Notes: a model not told the origin generated them from the letters alone. A stretch of DNA of 64,000 bases from Tubiluchus corallicola (GCA_030141605.1 JAQGDQ010000176.1:186001-250000); one strand, 5' to 3'; positions 25,501 to 39,019 are shown, counted from the stretch's first letter. Translations and numbers: made by a program.

Positions 25501-25921
25501 CGTTCGATTATCTCATACATCAACAGTTTCCCATTGTTCTGCACATTTTCTATGCCGAGCCTATTTTGCATTGAAATCACAGAAATGAAAAGTGTTCGTT
25601 CTTTTCTGCAGTCTTTTGGATTGTTTTTGGTGTATCTGCTTATTTGATCACGAAAAAATTACCGAGAACACTCTTTGGCCTACAATCTGAACTCAGTGTA
25701 ACATTTATACCACGGTGATATCACCCACTAGTGTCGATATAGAGTAGATGTGCTCCGGGTTAAGACGGTTTTTACATGATATTTGAATGTCTGGTAAGCG
25801 CCGCTTTAATCGCGTAAAAGAACGTTCGACTGAAGTTGCTAATAATAGTCATTTATTTACCAAACTATAGTTACCAAAATGAATAATCAATTACAGAGCA
25901 TACAACAATCGTTATTCAAAC

Positions 25922-25930
25922 TATATAAAA
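25922..25930 (+). promoter_or_regulatory. TATATAAAA, TATA-like motif before the protease
   Basis: A good TATA match lies only 25 bp before the protease ATG, too close for normal use because transcription would start at or after that ATG. It is either fortuitous, or initiation occurs farther upstream. Confidence 0.25.
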
Positions 25931-25946
25931 AAGTGACGAAGTGATC

Positions 25947-26870
25947 ATGAATATCAGTGTGCTGATTTTACTAAAATTTTTATTCAGTATATCATCGTTT
26001 TGGTTTGGCGTTTGTCAAAAAGGACTTAACGAACAGACACTTTCAACATTTCCAACAACTAAAGAAAGAAATGTATTTGAACAAAGTTTAGACTTTGAAG
26101 GAGGTGAACCTGTTGAATGGCAAGAAGCACCTCACCAAGTTGGGCTTGGTATTGATAAAACAAAATTTTGTAGTGGAGCAGTCATAGACAGAAAGTGGTT
26201 GATAACCGCCGCACATTGTATTGATAAGGGAGAAAAACATGAAATAGAAGTTATTACTGGAGAAAACGAATCGCAAAATGCTTCCAAAAAACAGTGGATC
26301 AAATGTTTTTCCAAGCATCCTGGGTTCAACAGAACTACACGAGAAAATGATATTGCTCTTCTGCGTATGGAAGACTTGGCAGAGTTCAATCCATTGTTTC
26401 AGCCTGCAACGTTACCCAGTGAGAAAAGCGCAAATTATACCGGAGAAGTGGTAACAATGACCGGATGGGGATCCTCGGGAGGAAATTTAACGTCTAAATT
26501 TGAGAGTCTGCACAAGGTTCAGATGACAGTTCTCGCTCCTTCTGACTGTGAACAAAAGCTAGAAGGATTTAATGACAGTATGATGATTTGCTCTCACAAT
26601 GAAAACCGCACTGGCTGCTATGAGGACTCGGGTGGTCCTTTGATTCTTCAATCAACGAGCGAATTAATTGGGGTTATTTCCAGGTTAACTGATGAAAGAT
26701 GTTTGGGTCCTACTATTTTCACGCGGGTAGGTAGCTATGTTAACTGGATTAAAGAAGAGCAAGCTTTTGACCAAATACAGAGCTTCGGTAGGCCAACTGT
26801 CATATTTGCTGTTAACCAGGCAAACATCTGTCTTTTTACGTATCTTTCGCTGGCTCTGTTCCTCGATTAG
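25947..26870 (+). CDS. S1-family secreted serine protease, atypical active site
   Basis: Intronless 307-residue protein. The ATG at 25947 is chosen; two extra upstream codons would begin with GTG. An N-terminal hydrophobic segment (VLILLKFLFSISSFWFGV) is a signal peptide. Residues counted from this ATG: the mature-domain start FEGG (50-53) replaces the usual IVGG and has no basic residue before it, so zymogen cleavage by a trypsin-like enzyme is doubtful. The triad is His90 (ITAAHC), Asp135 (ENDIALL) and Ser228 (EDSGGPL). Glu227-1 occupies the place of oxyanion Gly193. Chymotrypsin-numbered specificity sites read 189 Thr, 216 Leu and 226 Thr, closer to elastase than to trypsin. Cysteine pairs equivalent to 42-58, 168-182 and 191-220 are present. 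A hydrophobic C-terminal tail (VIFAVNQANICLFTYLSLAL) could be a membrane or GPI anchor signal. Substrate unknown; activity uncertain. Confidence 0.9.
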   Translation: MNISVLILLKFLFSISSFWFGVCQKGLNEQTLSTFPTTKERNVFEQSLDFEGGEPVEWQEAPHQVGLGIDKTKFCSGAVIDRKWLITAAHCIDKGEKHEIEVITGENESQNASKKQWIKCFSKHPGFNRTTRENDIALLRMEDLAEFNPLFQPATLPSEKSANYTGEVVTMTGWGSSGGNLTSKFESLHKVQMTVLAPSDCEQKLEGFNDSMMICSHNENRTGCYEDSGGPLILQSTSELIGVISRLTDERCLGPTIFTRVGSYVNWIKEEQAFDQIQSFGRPTVIFAVNQANICLFTYLSLALFLD

Positions 26871-27842
26871 ATCTATACTGCCGTAGTGCGGGGGTTCATT
26901 TGGCCAATTTTTGTTGTTCCAAGTAATTTTCTACTTATTGAAAACTCTGGAAAACTGTCGCCAAACATGGGACAGCAAATAGCCAATTTTACCTAAACCT
27001 GTAAACGCTGTTTAATGTGCAAATATTATAAACAATGAGCAAAATTAATAGTGTAGTAGCAGTTGGTTTCTTAATGATGCTCTTTCCTCAGTATACAATA
27101 TATCATATGTCTATACTCGTATACTCAATACGTAGAACTCTGCTATTATAAATTAAAGATTTCAACGTCATTAGGAAATTTAATACATTAGCTCAATTCC
27201 TCGTTGTTTAGTTATTTATGCATCATATAAAAAAACTTCATAATTTTGCTCATAAAGGTATTGCGAGCATTCGCGTTTTTTCTGCCATCCAGACTGAATA
27301 TCATTGATTAGAGTCGTTTTTATCTAAATAATTTGTCATATGTGTTTTGATTATATTCTCTATATTCCGAATACAAGTTTAGCTTTTCGGCAAATATGGC
27401 GAAACGTATGCACACCGGTTATCTTAGGTCTGCTTTCTGCATCAATAGCGGCACTTTTCTCTTGCTAAACTTGCATTACTTTATTGCTTTCGTAGCAATC
27501 CCGAGTGAAAACTAATGGACATAGATAAAGAAAAGTGGTCGCCGTTTGATCTTTAAATCGTTAAAGGCTCTTGGAAGCCAATGGCGATGACGTAGTTTTC
27601 ATTTGTTCGGACATAAATGAATTGCACACTAGACTGAAGTTGAGCTTGTCCAGCTCGTAGTGCAAGTAGTTTCACACACATTGCGAATAAAAAATAAATT
27701 CAAGATTCATCTAAAAACCATAACTTCGTACAGCAGAAGCGTCCCAAATAAAGTTCTGCATCGTGTTCTATAATTCAAGATTAATTTCAACGATAGGGAA
27801 AGTGAGGAACGCGGACAAAAAATTTTCCAGTTTATAATACGT
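26871..27842. other. Downstream of protease, no gene
   Basis: AT-rich. Possible poly(A) signals for the protease are ATTAAA at 27152 and AATAAA near 27685; neither is decisive. Confidence 0.4.
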
Positions 27843-28070
<228 letters not shown>

Positions 28071-30404
28071 TGTTTAGTAATATTTTTATGAATGCATTAA
28101 CGTACATAAACGTGCAATAATTAGCATATAACGTATGAACGACGTCTATATAACATATTTATATTTAACGTATTTGTACCTTTAATTGCAGGCAATAAGT
28201 ATCCAGTAATGACGTTTAAAAGCCCTTCTAGTACCCACGATGCCGTCCCAATATTTTCTAAATTTATAAATTTGTATACATATTTCTTGCGGTATAAAAT
28301 TTTTTTATTGCATTGCATTTCGTTAATATTCCAAGGCAAACTTGTTAAGCGTCAAAGATAGAATGAATTAGAAGGGCTTTAGATTGAGTATAGAGATTTA
28401 TCACGATTTGTTAGTAATGCACTAACAGTAAAAAAACGAATACGAAAAATAAAACTGCCGTAAAAAACCCGCAACTATGCATGAACATTTTCTGATGATG
28501 TAATCTATTTATTTTCGTGTCATTATCCATTCGTAAAATCATTATTGTTATTTGTTTGTCATGCTTCTAGCAGTGCGTTCATTAACAGCATCGGCGGCAG
28601 CTGACTTGCTGCAATTTGCCAAAATCCATTAGCGCACAAAAACCGATGTTAGAAATAGTAAACTAGTTAATTCAACAAGCTGTATTTACTTAGTCAGCTA
28701 ACTACTTACTTACTTACTGCCTCAAAATAAGTGTAAAAACTGTTGGGAATGTAGAAAAAGAGCGAGCAACAGTCACAACGGATACAATAGGCAACTGTCA
28801 GTAGGCCAAAATTATTATGCCAAAGTATATACTCTCAATGAGACAAAGTTTTAGCGTGTCCGGAATGGTGACCAAAAAATCACCGGGCGACAGGTGAATG
28901 GGAGAAGATCAATCAGAAAGATTGACCAAAATGTCAATTAAAAGTGGCCGACTGTTCGACCTAATCCACGAAAAGAACATTCTTGAAATCTGTTCCATCT
29001 AGACCATCTGTGGACATACTGAAACTGCGTATAATATTATACTATCATAATTTTAGACAACAGGGAAGGAAATGATTTGTGTAGAAAGAAAAATACAGGG
29101 CAGAGTTAGGGGAACGAGAAAGGCAGGGAGAAGATATGAAGAGGATGAGAAAAAGAAACCATACTGCCGCGAGCTACCTCGTGATATTTGTACACATATA
29201 AATGTGGCTAAGAAATGCCTAAGCAAATACTGTCGTAGGTTAATGATTATACTGGAAATAGCTTGTTTTACGTGCTCGTGCTTGTAAATACACGAAGAGT
29301 AAAACTACAGATAGCGCTAATCCGGCCTACAACTGTCAAATTAAGCTTGCGCGCAAACATTCTCACGAAGTCGAGGTTTCTTAAATGAAGCCCCGTGAGT
29401 AGGATAGTTGAATTAACCTGTTTATTATAACTTATAAGTGTCAGATGCGTTACATCGAAGTGGCAAAGTATTTACTTAAAACTTTTTGCAAGAAATCTCC
29501 TTTCGCTTGATTTTTTATTTTTCATGTACTGCAGTACTGTTAAGTGCACAATATTGGCTAAATAGTAATCTAAGTCGATTATAGTAAATAGATACTAGAC
29601 TATAGGCAAACTGCAGGTGAAAATACGCAATGTAGCACACTTAAATTCATCCATAAAACAATACCATGAAAGCCGCTTTGTCAAGATTGATCTCATTATA
29701 TTGCATGACGTATTAGATGATCTCATTAGATTTGTTATTTCATGAACGTTTTTGCTTTTTTAATTTCTTAAACGCACTTATTATCATGCCTATTAAGTAT
29801 TGTGGAGATCCAAGGCTTTAGATCATTGATCTATGATTGTACACCAAACATGTAAAACATTATATGTAAGAACCGCCTTTATTCTGTTTCCTGTGTTGCA
29901 ATTCAGTTTTAGTTTTTCATTAAATAATTTTAAGAGATAAATATGAATTTAAAATCGCTCTGTTATTTTTCTCCTGCTTATTTATTTATTTCGAGAATTT
30001 ATTTATTTTGGTTAATTAAAGCACATAAACAACAATAGATCTTAGATGTGTATCGAAAAGTATAAGAATCCAGAATAACATCGATTAGCCAGATAACACT
30101 TTCTCAAAGTCTAACCGCGGTCAGGGTCAACTTTCTTAATGACAATCTCAGTATGGATAGGAAACGCATTAGATCAGCCTACAATCTGTGATAGCTGCTG
30201 AGCTTGCTGTTCGATACGCTGACAACAAGATCTGATCTTTATTCAGTGCTCATTGGAATGACCTCTGGCAAAATCCACTATAGTTGAAATTGTCGCTGTA
30301 TTTTACAAACCAAAGAAGACAAAATGATTCAAGCAGTAGGTTGTATTTCTTTGCATTCTTCTCTTCTTTTTCAGTCTGCTCCTCTCCTCAGTCTCACCAC
30401 CATC
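28071..30404. other. Intergenic, nothing recognised
   Basis: No frame longer than 72 codons, no RNA gene and no transposon end identified. Confidence 0.5.
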
Positions 30405-30500
30405 GGGTCCACCGCCATCATCATCATCATCATCATCATCATCGTCGTCGTCGTCGTCGTTGTCATCATCATCATCATCATCAGTAGTAGCAGCAGAAAC
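30405..30500. repeat. (CAT)n/(CGT)n trinucleotide microsatellite
   Basis: CAT run, then CGT run, then CAT run, with diffuse CAT-rich sequence continuing to about 30665. The poly-Asp and poly-Ile/Val frames are artefacts. Confidence 0.92.
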
Positions 30501-30665
30501 AGTATGACAGTCATCATTATTACTGTCATATTTATCTTTATTAAACAACATCTTTATCTTCATTATCATCAGCTTCGCCATCATTATCATCATCTTCATC
30601 ATTGCCGTTGTCTCGCAATCAGTGTCGTCAACAATGTCATCACCTGCAGGATCATCGTCGCCGTC

Positions 30666-32300
30666 AACGCTGTCGCCCGGGTTCATGGTAAAACAGATTA
30701 GTTTTTACTAAATACTCCTCCTATCTTTTGACAGTTATTCGTTCCTCGTCAAATTTCAATGATTAAGCTGCATCCAGCGAAGAATCTGACAGTCGTCGAA
30801 AATTGATTTGCTCTGTAAGAAGAAACACGAGTAGCTAAGAAATTTGCTTTGACATTCTTTATTATTCTTCTAGTGTCTAATCTTGCAACCGCTAGTTTTC
30901 CTGATAACATCCAAAGATAAGATTAGAATTTTGCTAGGCCTGGTCCTTTGCACTTATTAAACTCTCCTAAATACGTAAATTTATTAAAGACGGAGAGTGA
31001 TATTGGCTATATTGATACCTACATCAGGCTATTAATAATCTTATGTAAAGAGAGTATTTGAATTATTCGCTTTAAAATAATTTTAAAACACTAAATTCAC
31101 ACCCTACCTAGACTAGGAACAAAACTTGGTTGTTCAGCGTTGTCTCTCGTACGAGTAACAAGTTATCATACTCACACCAATAATTTTTGCGTCATTCATT
31201 TGCCGTTACTGATCACAATTTTCTAAGAATCATTTTGCGTTTTCAACGTTCTGTAAGTAAGTAGTTTGAATTGCAGACGCCGGGACGAAAATAATTGGGG
31301 AAATCATGTTCAAAGTATTGCAGTACACTTGCATCGTGATTTGAGAAAGCTGCATTATGCTATATCTTTGATGTGGACACGAGAAAGCATTTCCATGACC
31401 GATCACCTTAAAGTCCACATTATAGCAACCACATCTTACACGTATCGTTGCAGTTTGCTCTTTAGAGATTGAATCAGCCACTCGCAGATCCGTGGACGGA
31501 CGAAGGAGAAAATTAAATTTCTTGCTGACTTATAATGGCTTGATAATGCTGATAATCAGATTCAATGCATATTTGCATTGCCTGAAGACTGTATTTATGA
31601 GAATGATACTGTTTATTCTTGCTGGCTGTATGCTGTGTTCTGCACTCACTTTAAGCAGTAGTAATAAAAAAGTAGGGAGAACTATAGGTGTAAGGTTTTA
31701 TTTATTCTGCTTTCCTCTGTAAATGCTGTTCTTATAAAGTATGTACCTGTGTCATGAATAAATATTGCATTGCCATCTAGTAAACTGCCAGTTTTTCAAT
31801 TTGTAACTGAAACTTTACTGATTCTGCTATATATTTTCCTAGTTTTGCGAAATGGTCAAAATGTTGCCCTGTATTACAACTTTACTGGAAAATATAAAAG
31901 TAAGTGCTTCTTTATTTTCACCAGTCTCCTGTCTCTGCATTGAATGTCTTGTATGCTGATGTCATCAGTTGCAAAATTCATATGAAGCTGCAGCGCTGGG
32001 TTGATGTCGGTTGTTTTCTACGACCAATTATATAGAAATCGGTCACCCCGAGCTAAAAATCTGCATGCGCAATCGATTGTGTAAACAAACGTTGTGTTTT
32101 CAATTCGTTATGACGTGTTTACGTCCCATCCTATGAAATATTTAAATGATCAGTAGAGATAAGCCACGAATCGGCTTCCGTAATTCCCCAGAGCATTTGT
32201 TTGTAAGCTCGACATCTCTTTCACGTGCGCACATGCGTTGAAATAGTGAAAATTATTAGGTAACTAAGGGTGCAACTAACATCGCACAATCTCTCCTGTG
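30666..32300. other. Intergenic, nothing recognised
   Basis: Short frames only (up to 83 codons), none with a recognisable domain. Confidence 0.5.
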
Positions 32301-32563
32301 GTTGATGAATTATGAATTATGAATTTATTCCACAGCAACACAAACATACATACTAACTGTTATTACATTGAAAAAGAATTTATAAACTAAACGAGTTACT
32401 GTGAGGAGGAGGAAGGAGCATTGAGCTTTCGAGTCCTCCTCCAGATAAGTGGAACACTTGACAATTAACGTTGCATAGTATAGTATTTTCGTCAGTTATA
32501 ACGTACATTAGAATAAAATAAGTTTTGTTAGTAACTTAAGATCAGGATGAGTAAAATTGTGAA

Positions 32564-32899
32564 TTAATTATACCGTTGTAGTAAGTAATTTTTTGATGCT
32601 TTTTTAAATTGATAAAGATTAATAGTTTTCGTTTCACGCGGAATTGATGACCATATTTTAACAGCATTATATTTTGATGACTGTTTCATTATATTTGTTT
32701 TTGGAAGAGGGAGTACATAGTTTCCGAATGAATATCTTGTATAATGATCATGTTGATTTGAAACTGGACTAAAGTATGACTGAAAAGCTGGTGGAAGTAG
32801 TGAATTATGATACTGATACATTAAATGAAGACAATACATGTCATATATTTCTTTCACTTTAAGAGTTTTAACAGACAAGTAAATTATATTTGTGGTCAT
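32564..32899 (-). pseudogene. LINE C-terminal domain
   Basis: The 111-codon frame contains YNAVKIWSSIPRETKTINLYQFKKA, the usual carboxy-terminal pattern of Jockey/CR1-type LINE polyproteins, and ends in a stop before the 3' UTR. It is separated by a frame break from the reverse transcriptase part. Confidence 0.85.
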
Positions 32900-33092
32900 A
32901 CCTTACATGATATATTAGTTTGAGAATTTTGTTCTAGGTAATTTGTAAAGCTTCCAGATTACTTTTATATACACAACCCCAAGACATGACGCCATATATT
33001 AGATATGGGTAGACTAGACTGTAATAGATTTTCATCAGTGTTTCTCTATTAACAAACTTGCGTAATTTATAGATGATTCCCAAGGTTTTACT

Positions 33093-34142
33093 CTATTTAT
33101 GCTTTATTATACTTATTTGGTACTTCCAGTCTAGGTGCTCATCAAGAAATATTCCCAAATATTTAACATGTGACTTTTTTTCAACAATAACATTACTAAG
33201 AACTATGGTTATATTTCTTGATGGTGTTCTCCTTTTCTTTTTTAGGAGCATGAAGTTTGATTTATTAATATTCAATGAGAGCTTATTTACATGCAGCCAT
33301 TCTGTTACTTTATTTAACTGGGTTTTCATGACTCTCTCCAAGTTATCTATATTTGAATCGCTTAAAAAATATTTGTATCTTTTGAACCATGATTGAGCTG
33401 AATGTCTTATGCCATAAAAATGCAATTTGTCTAGAAGAATACAATGATCTACCGCATCAAGTACCTTTGATAAATCTATGAACAGACCACAGACATACTG
33501 ATCATTATCAAGCGCCTCTGCAATTTTATTAGTTATTTCAATTAATGCTAATGCTGTTGAATGCGACTTTCGAAAACCGAATTGATATTCATATAAAATT
33601 GTGTTTTGTAGAAGAAAAGAGGATAGTTAATTAAATGCGATTTTTTCAAGTATTTTAGAAAAAACACTTAACAGTGAAATTGGTCGATAATTATATAACT
33701 TAGTTTTACTATTTGATTTATAAGCAGGAATTACTTTAGTGAGTTTAAGCTGTTCCGGAAAAATACCAGTATTAAATGATTGATTATATATAAAACTTAA
33801 TGGCTTGGAAATGACGGAACTAGCAATTTTAACAAAAAAATTACTGACACCGTCTGCACCAGGGGCTTTGTTACCCTTAAGTCCTGTTAATAATGAGAGC
33901 ACTTCTACTTCATTAGTAGGTTCAAATCTAAATTCATTAGCAAAATTACCAGTTAAATGCAAAAGATGATGCTTATTAATATTTGGAATATTTTTTGCCA
34001 ATGTTGATCCAACTTCAACAAAATACTTATTAAATTTATCTGCCATTAGCCGAGGTTGGGTTATTTGCTCATTATTAATAACTAATTTAGTAGGACAATT
34101 CTTTTGGGCTTTTAGTTTTACTAGTTCATTCACTATTTTCAC
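33093..34142 (-). pseudogene. LINE reverse transcriptase, catalytic segment deleted
   Basis: Present motifs: GNKAPGADGVSNFFVK (fingers), LYNYRPISLLSVFSKILEKI, then an in-frame TAA near 33628, YEYQFGFRKSHSTA, and FIDLSKVLDAVDHCILLDKL with the first catalytic Asp region. After WFKRYKYFL the sequence jumps directly to SDSNIDNLERVM. The stretch that normally carries the GVPQGS-type loop and the [FY]xDD catalytic pair is absent. It ends with KLSLNINKSNFMLL and VKYLGIFLDEHLDWK. Not functional. Confidence 0.9.
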
Positions 34143-34281
34143 ATTGATTTAATATCTTTATTAGCTGCTTTATTAGCTTTATTATTTCTTAATATAGTAT
34201 TGTTCTTTGCTTTTATTTTTTAATTTATTCAGGATATTGGCATATGTTTTATATTTATTGTGCTTATTCACATCATTAGAT

Positions 34282-34608
34282 TTAAATAATGTGACATACA
34301 TTTTTGTTTTTTCCTAACACTAACAAGTATTCCTCTGGTAATCCAAGGTTTTTCTGATAATTTGCATTCTTTTTTGAAAGCATTCTTAATGGTGCATGTT
34401 TATCAATAGTAGTAATTAATGTATTTAAAAAATAATTATAATATTCTGTTGGACTATTACAAGTAAGATATTGTTCAAAATTTAAGAAACTAGTTTCTAT
34501 GTCATCTATAAAGTTTTGTTTATTAAAATTTTTGAAATTACGTTTATGAATTTTACAATATTTATCTCTAGTTACGCTAATATTTTTTACTGTTGCAAAA
34601 ATTGGCAA
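34282..34608 (-). pseudogene. LINE linker between endonuclease and reverse transcriptase
   Basis: Continues the endonuclease after the frameshift (IFATVKNISVTRDKY...) and runs through a Lys/Asn-rich linker containing LNTLITTIDKHAPL, a pattern common between the two LINE domains. The frame breaks again between 34282 and 34142. Confidence 0.75.
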
Positions 34609-35009
34609 TGATCACTAATATTGTAAAGGCATATACCAGAATTAATTTCAGTGTTTATACAATTACTATAGATGTGATCAATTAAAGTTTTTGATTTGAT
34701 TCTAGTTGGTCTTGTAATTAAAGGGTAACAAAACTGCGAAAATAACATATCAATATATTGAGCTGTAAAATTATGACTATCACATTTCAGAAGATCAATG
34801 TTTAGATCACCCATAATATATAATTTTTTGTGTTCCGCATTTACAATTTTGATTGTGCTTTCAAGTTCAGATTTGAAATGCTTTAAGGAATCCAAAGTAC
34901 CGTCTGGATGTCGGTAAATTAGCCCAACTACCACTCCAACATGTTGTTTTGAGTCTAGTTCTATCCATTTGATACCACCATTTGAAATATTAATTTTAAC
35001 ACAGCTCAA
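34587..35009 (-). pseudogene. LINE endonuclease remnant
   Basis: The C-terminal part of the AP-endonuclease-like domain is visible: YIMGDLNIDLLK, then LITRPTRIKSKTLIDHIYSN, then ISDHC. The N-terminal part with the first catalytic residues is missing. The frame is lost right after ISDHC: the continuation PIFATV appears in the next frame (34282-34608), consistent with one lost base. Confidence 0.88.
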
Positions 35010-35010
35010 G

Positions 35011-38000
35011 AAATGCTACTTTGCGCCGTTGAACAATAAATGGATAACAAATTACGCCATATATACGTTAACATCCAAGCAGTAACATGATGTGTGCAGT
35101 CTGGCTAGCAGATAATTCTGCGATTGCTCTTAGAGATTTCACTGTGCCAATGTCCCGAATCAGTGTATCATCCACTCATCAACTTGTTGTAAGTCATTCA
35201 ATGCTGTTATTAGGTTTGACTGTTTTCTTGCGTATAAACAGAGTCTTACTGGTGTTCACTCCCTAGATCACTCGACATTAATATCCGTGTCTGGGACAAC
35301 CAACACTTTAACAGTGTTTCAACATACATCAACATTATAAAAGGAACTGTAGTATTTCAATATACTTTGTCAAAGCCATTGGGAAAAAATCTAAAGTTTG
35401 TACTTTTCCTAAAGGTTTCCTATTGTTGCTTAAAGGGCGACTGTAATGTAATCGAGTTGTGGATGTAAACATGTCTTGTGTATCAAATAAGAAGTAATAG
35501 TGTACATTTTATGCAGTGATTCAGTGGCAATTATTAATTAAAATTGCGTGCAATAGAATTAATTTGCAAATAAAAATTTAGCCAAATTTGTGTTTGGTTG
35601 CAAAATCTATAATTAAAAACACAGTATTGCTGTATTATTACTATTTATTAATTACTTAATCAGAAACGTTAGAATTGCTGCAACACGAGTGTTTTACATA
35701 TTGTTCTTTTTGTCCATTAACGTTTATTTAACATTGTTTGCAGTTGACTAACACCTTAAGTTAATCTGACTAAAATGTTCAAAATGCAGACCATGGTTCG
35801 TGTGACCGATTACATTTGAAGAACGAAAATTTTCAAATTACCACTTTCTAGTTTTTTTGCCCACCCTTTCCTACCTGATCATTTGTGGAATGTAGGACAT
35901 ATCTTGTTTTCTTACATGCTCATTCAGTTAAGAAAGGAAACTACTTTTATACTTTTCTCAAAGTTGTGTAGGCCCTTAGCTATGGTATGATTTATAGGGC
36001 TGTCGTCCAGACAATAGTAAGTAGGACTTAACAACGGCATACAAGTTGTTATGGATACACCTTCAGCCTTACATGTGATTACTCATTTCTATAATCACTT
36101 GATCTTTTCCCGAATGCATCTGGGGCGACATTTTGCAATAAAATGCATGCCCAACAGCACCAAATGTACTTTTCCGTATATGAATATTTTATCTCCTAGC
36201 CAGCGTTATTAAATTAAACCACTTACTTTATGCAATGCATAGCCATATATACATTAACCGCCTGTCATTTATATCTCTGATACAGTTAATAAAATCCCGC
36301 AGGAATCTTACGCTAACATTTAACACATGAAGGAACGCATCTAGACCATAGTGTGACTGCTGAGTGTAAAGCAGTCTGGGACACAGTAGACAATGATGTA
36401 GGATAGTGAATTATAAAAACGTCGAAATCAGCTATAAAATAGAGACCATTTTTTCTGCAAACCGGACTAAATTCTTACCACTCCACCAAAAAAAGTTTGT
36501 TAAATAATGAAACATCAACAAAATAAATTTATTTTAAAAAGAAAACTGGTCCTGAAAATTTTCTTTATCACCGGAGCAGAAAATTGTGTTTAAAATAGAT
36601 TACCTCTGCTTAACGTGAAAATGTATTCATAAACCTTCATAAAAATAGTGTCAACCTTCATTTTAAAACCATTGGTGATTTCAGTGACATCAATTAGCAT
36701 AAAAAGGTGAAGTTAACAATGGAGGAGGAAGCAGGTGAGAACACCGATTTTTGTATCCCTCCTATGCACTGAGAGCAGAGATTAAAGACATGAGAAAAAT
36801 GATACATTCATATCTACATTCAACAAATTATTATTTAGAACTTATTCAAATTTTGAAAATAAGTAAATCAGAAATCTAAGACTTATAATATGCCTAGTAT
36901 TCAAGATTCCCACTCTTGCACACCTATATTTTTTTTCGTCACCAATGAAAGCATGAAAGCTTTTAGAAACAGAACTGAATGATTAGAAGTAAAAACTATA
37001 CCAGAAATCCCTCTTGTTCTTGAAAGCCATCAACAGCTCGAATACAGTTAGCTTTCCTACTACTTACATTCTACTATTTGAGCCATGTTCTTTCAGCAGT
37101 TTTTTCAGGTATTAAACTATAGATTGTGTTTACGATTATCTCATTTACGACTCTACCTCTCCCAAATGTCCAGTATTTTTTCTACTTTCTTTCAACTTGC
37201 TTGACTATATATGCTTGCTTCTATATTGTGAATATACACTGTATGTGTAAACCGCATCTACTATAAATACAAACTGTTAGAACTTTTGACTTATTTACTG
37301 TATTTATTTATTTTATTTTATTCTATAAACCACGCACTTCTGTAAAGTTCGTTTAATCATATATACCAAAAAGACATGCAGAAATGAATTTAAATAAAGT
37401 AGTAAAGTAGTGATCATTAATTAAAAAACCAAAATGCATGCTAAAAATTAATGAAAAGTGCTAAAATGGTACAAACATAAAAACATACATAAGCAAATTA
37501 GCTAAAACGTCAAAAGAACTTAAATTAAAAAACTTGAAATTGCATCTTTCTATCCAATATAAGTATCTCAAATGAGAAACACTGCCCGAAACTTTATGGT
37601 AAATTAAAGCAGTATCACAATTTATACGTTTAACTATCACAAATTACTGTTTAGAAATACAGTAAGTCTACGTTAGTTTCTATTTAAAGTCGAAAGTGCA
37701 TACAATGAACCGTTCACTGAAGTTACTCTGTCATGAACACTCGTACAGACTGAGATAAAAACAAATCGTTGATTTATTAAGCTTTCTAGTGTTTTTCCTG
37801 AAATCGTGTTAGTATTCCCCAAGGTCGCTCTCAACTGCAAAATTCTTATTTTACAGCTACACTGCTTGAGATGTAAAACAAAATGAGTATTGTGAAGTGT
37901 TTTCGGTTTATTAAATTCAAAACGTGTTGTGTTTGTGACGTGGATGATTTTTCATTTTTATTATGAATGTAATCCAGCTAGTTCGTTGTATTATTTTAGT

Positions 38001-39000
38001 CTATTATACAGTACATCCATTAATTTTAAACATTTTCTGTTTCATGTTCAACTAACGCAATTATTACGTTTTGGATTAATATTTGGTTCAACTTAGCAGG
38101 ACTGTAGTGTATAGGATAAAGTTGCGGCAGTTATGATAAAGCTAGGGAATTTATCTGAAGTTATCCATTTCGAAATTTATTGCGTGTAGTTTCATTGAAA
38201 GTTCTTGTCGACAATTTTCGAATTTAGCGATTTGATGCATATTAGCAATATAAAGCAGAAATATAAAACTAACAATAAAGCCTTTGGGCATATAAATGCC
38301 GTATATTGCTGAACGTTAAATGGACAAAAAGCGCTATTCTGATTACTCTGATTATTCTGATTCTGAAGGGAAAACAATTCTGATTTTGGCCAGCTATCCT
38401 GCTTATACAGATTTATTTTATATTCCTCATTCAGAACAAGCGTTCTATTACATACTTTAGAGTAATGGCCTACATAGCGTGCACAATATAGAAGCACTAG
38501 TACTTACACGCAGAAGGTGCAACACTGAAAAACAATCATTCTGTCATTTTTGATAAAATGAAAAATCTTACGATTGTTTTTGTTTTGGTGGCACGGATTC
38601 ATTAATGACTTTTAGGAATATCATTGTTTTATTTTTGTATCACTAATGTTGTTATGAGAGAGAATGTTTGAATTGAAAGTTAAACAGAGGCAAAGCGCTA
38701 ATATATAAATGAATGTGCAGCAAAAGTTATAACAAAGGTAGTGATAAAACCCAGAGCAACAGATAATAATAACAGCAAGATAATAGGATAATTACCACAT
38801 ATATGGCCTAATGTTTGTGATTATCGTGATAGTTTCAAGGTAAATCTGAGGCGCGAACAGCCAGACAACGGCGATAACAACACAACTGAGGCTTCCGGGG
38901 AGCCGTCACGTTCTCAATAATCAAGTGCGGCTATGACTATCGACTACTGAGCAAAAATCTTTTACTTGAAGCTCAACTGAGATGCACTCTTGCTGCATGT
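35011..39000. other. Intergenic, no recognised gene
   Basis: AT-rich, longest frame 101 codons without a domain. Nothing else identified. Confidence 0.5.
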
Positions 39001-39019
39001 TAAATGTGTAGCTTTCTCC

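Larger units (their letters stand above)
32303..35010 (-). mobile_element. Broken APE-type LINE (Jockey/CR1-like), 5'-truncated
   Basis: Reading on the minus strand: the C-terminal half of an AP-type endonuclease (34587-35009), a linker, a reverse transcriptase (33093-34142), a C-terminal region (32564-32899), a 3' UTR with a GGAGGAGGA/TCCTCCTCC hairpin (about 32410-32440), and a tail of short ATTCATA-type tandem repeats (32305-32331). The tail in place of poly(A) resembles CR1/L2-group LINEs. The element is dead: 5' truncated, several frameshifts, an in-frame stop and an internal deletion of the catalytic segment. Clade assignment is by motif style only. Confidence 0.9.
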
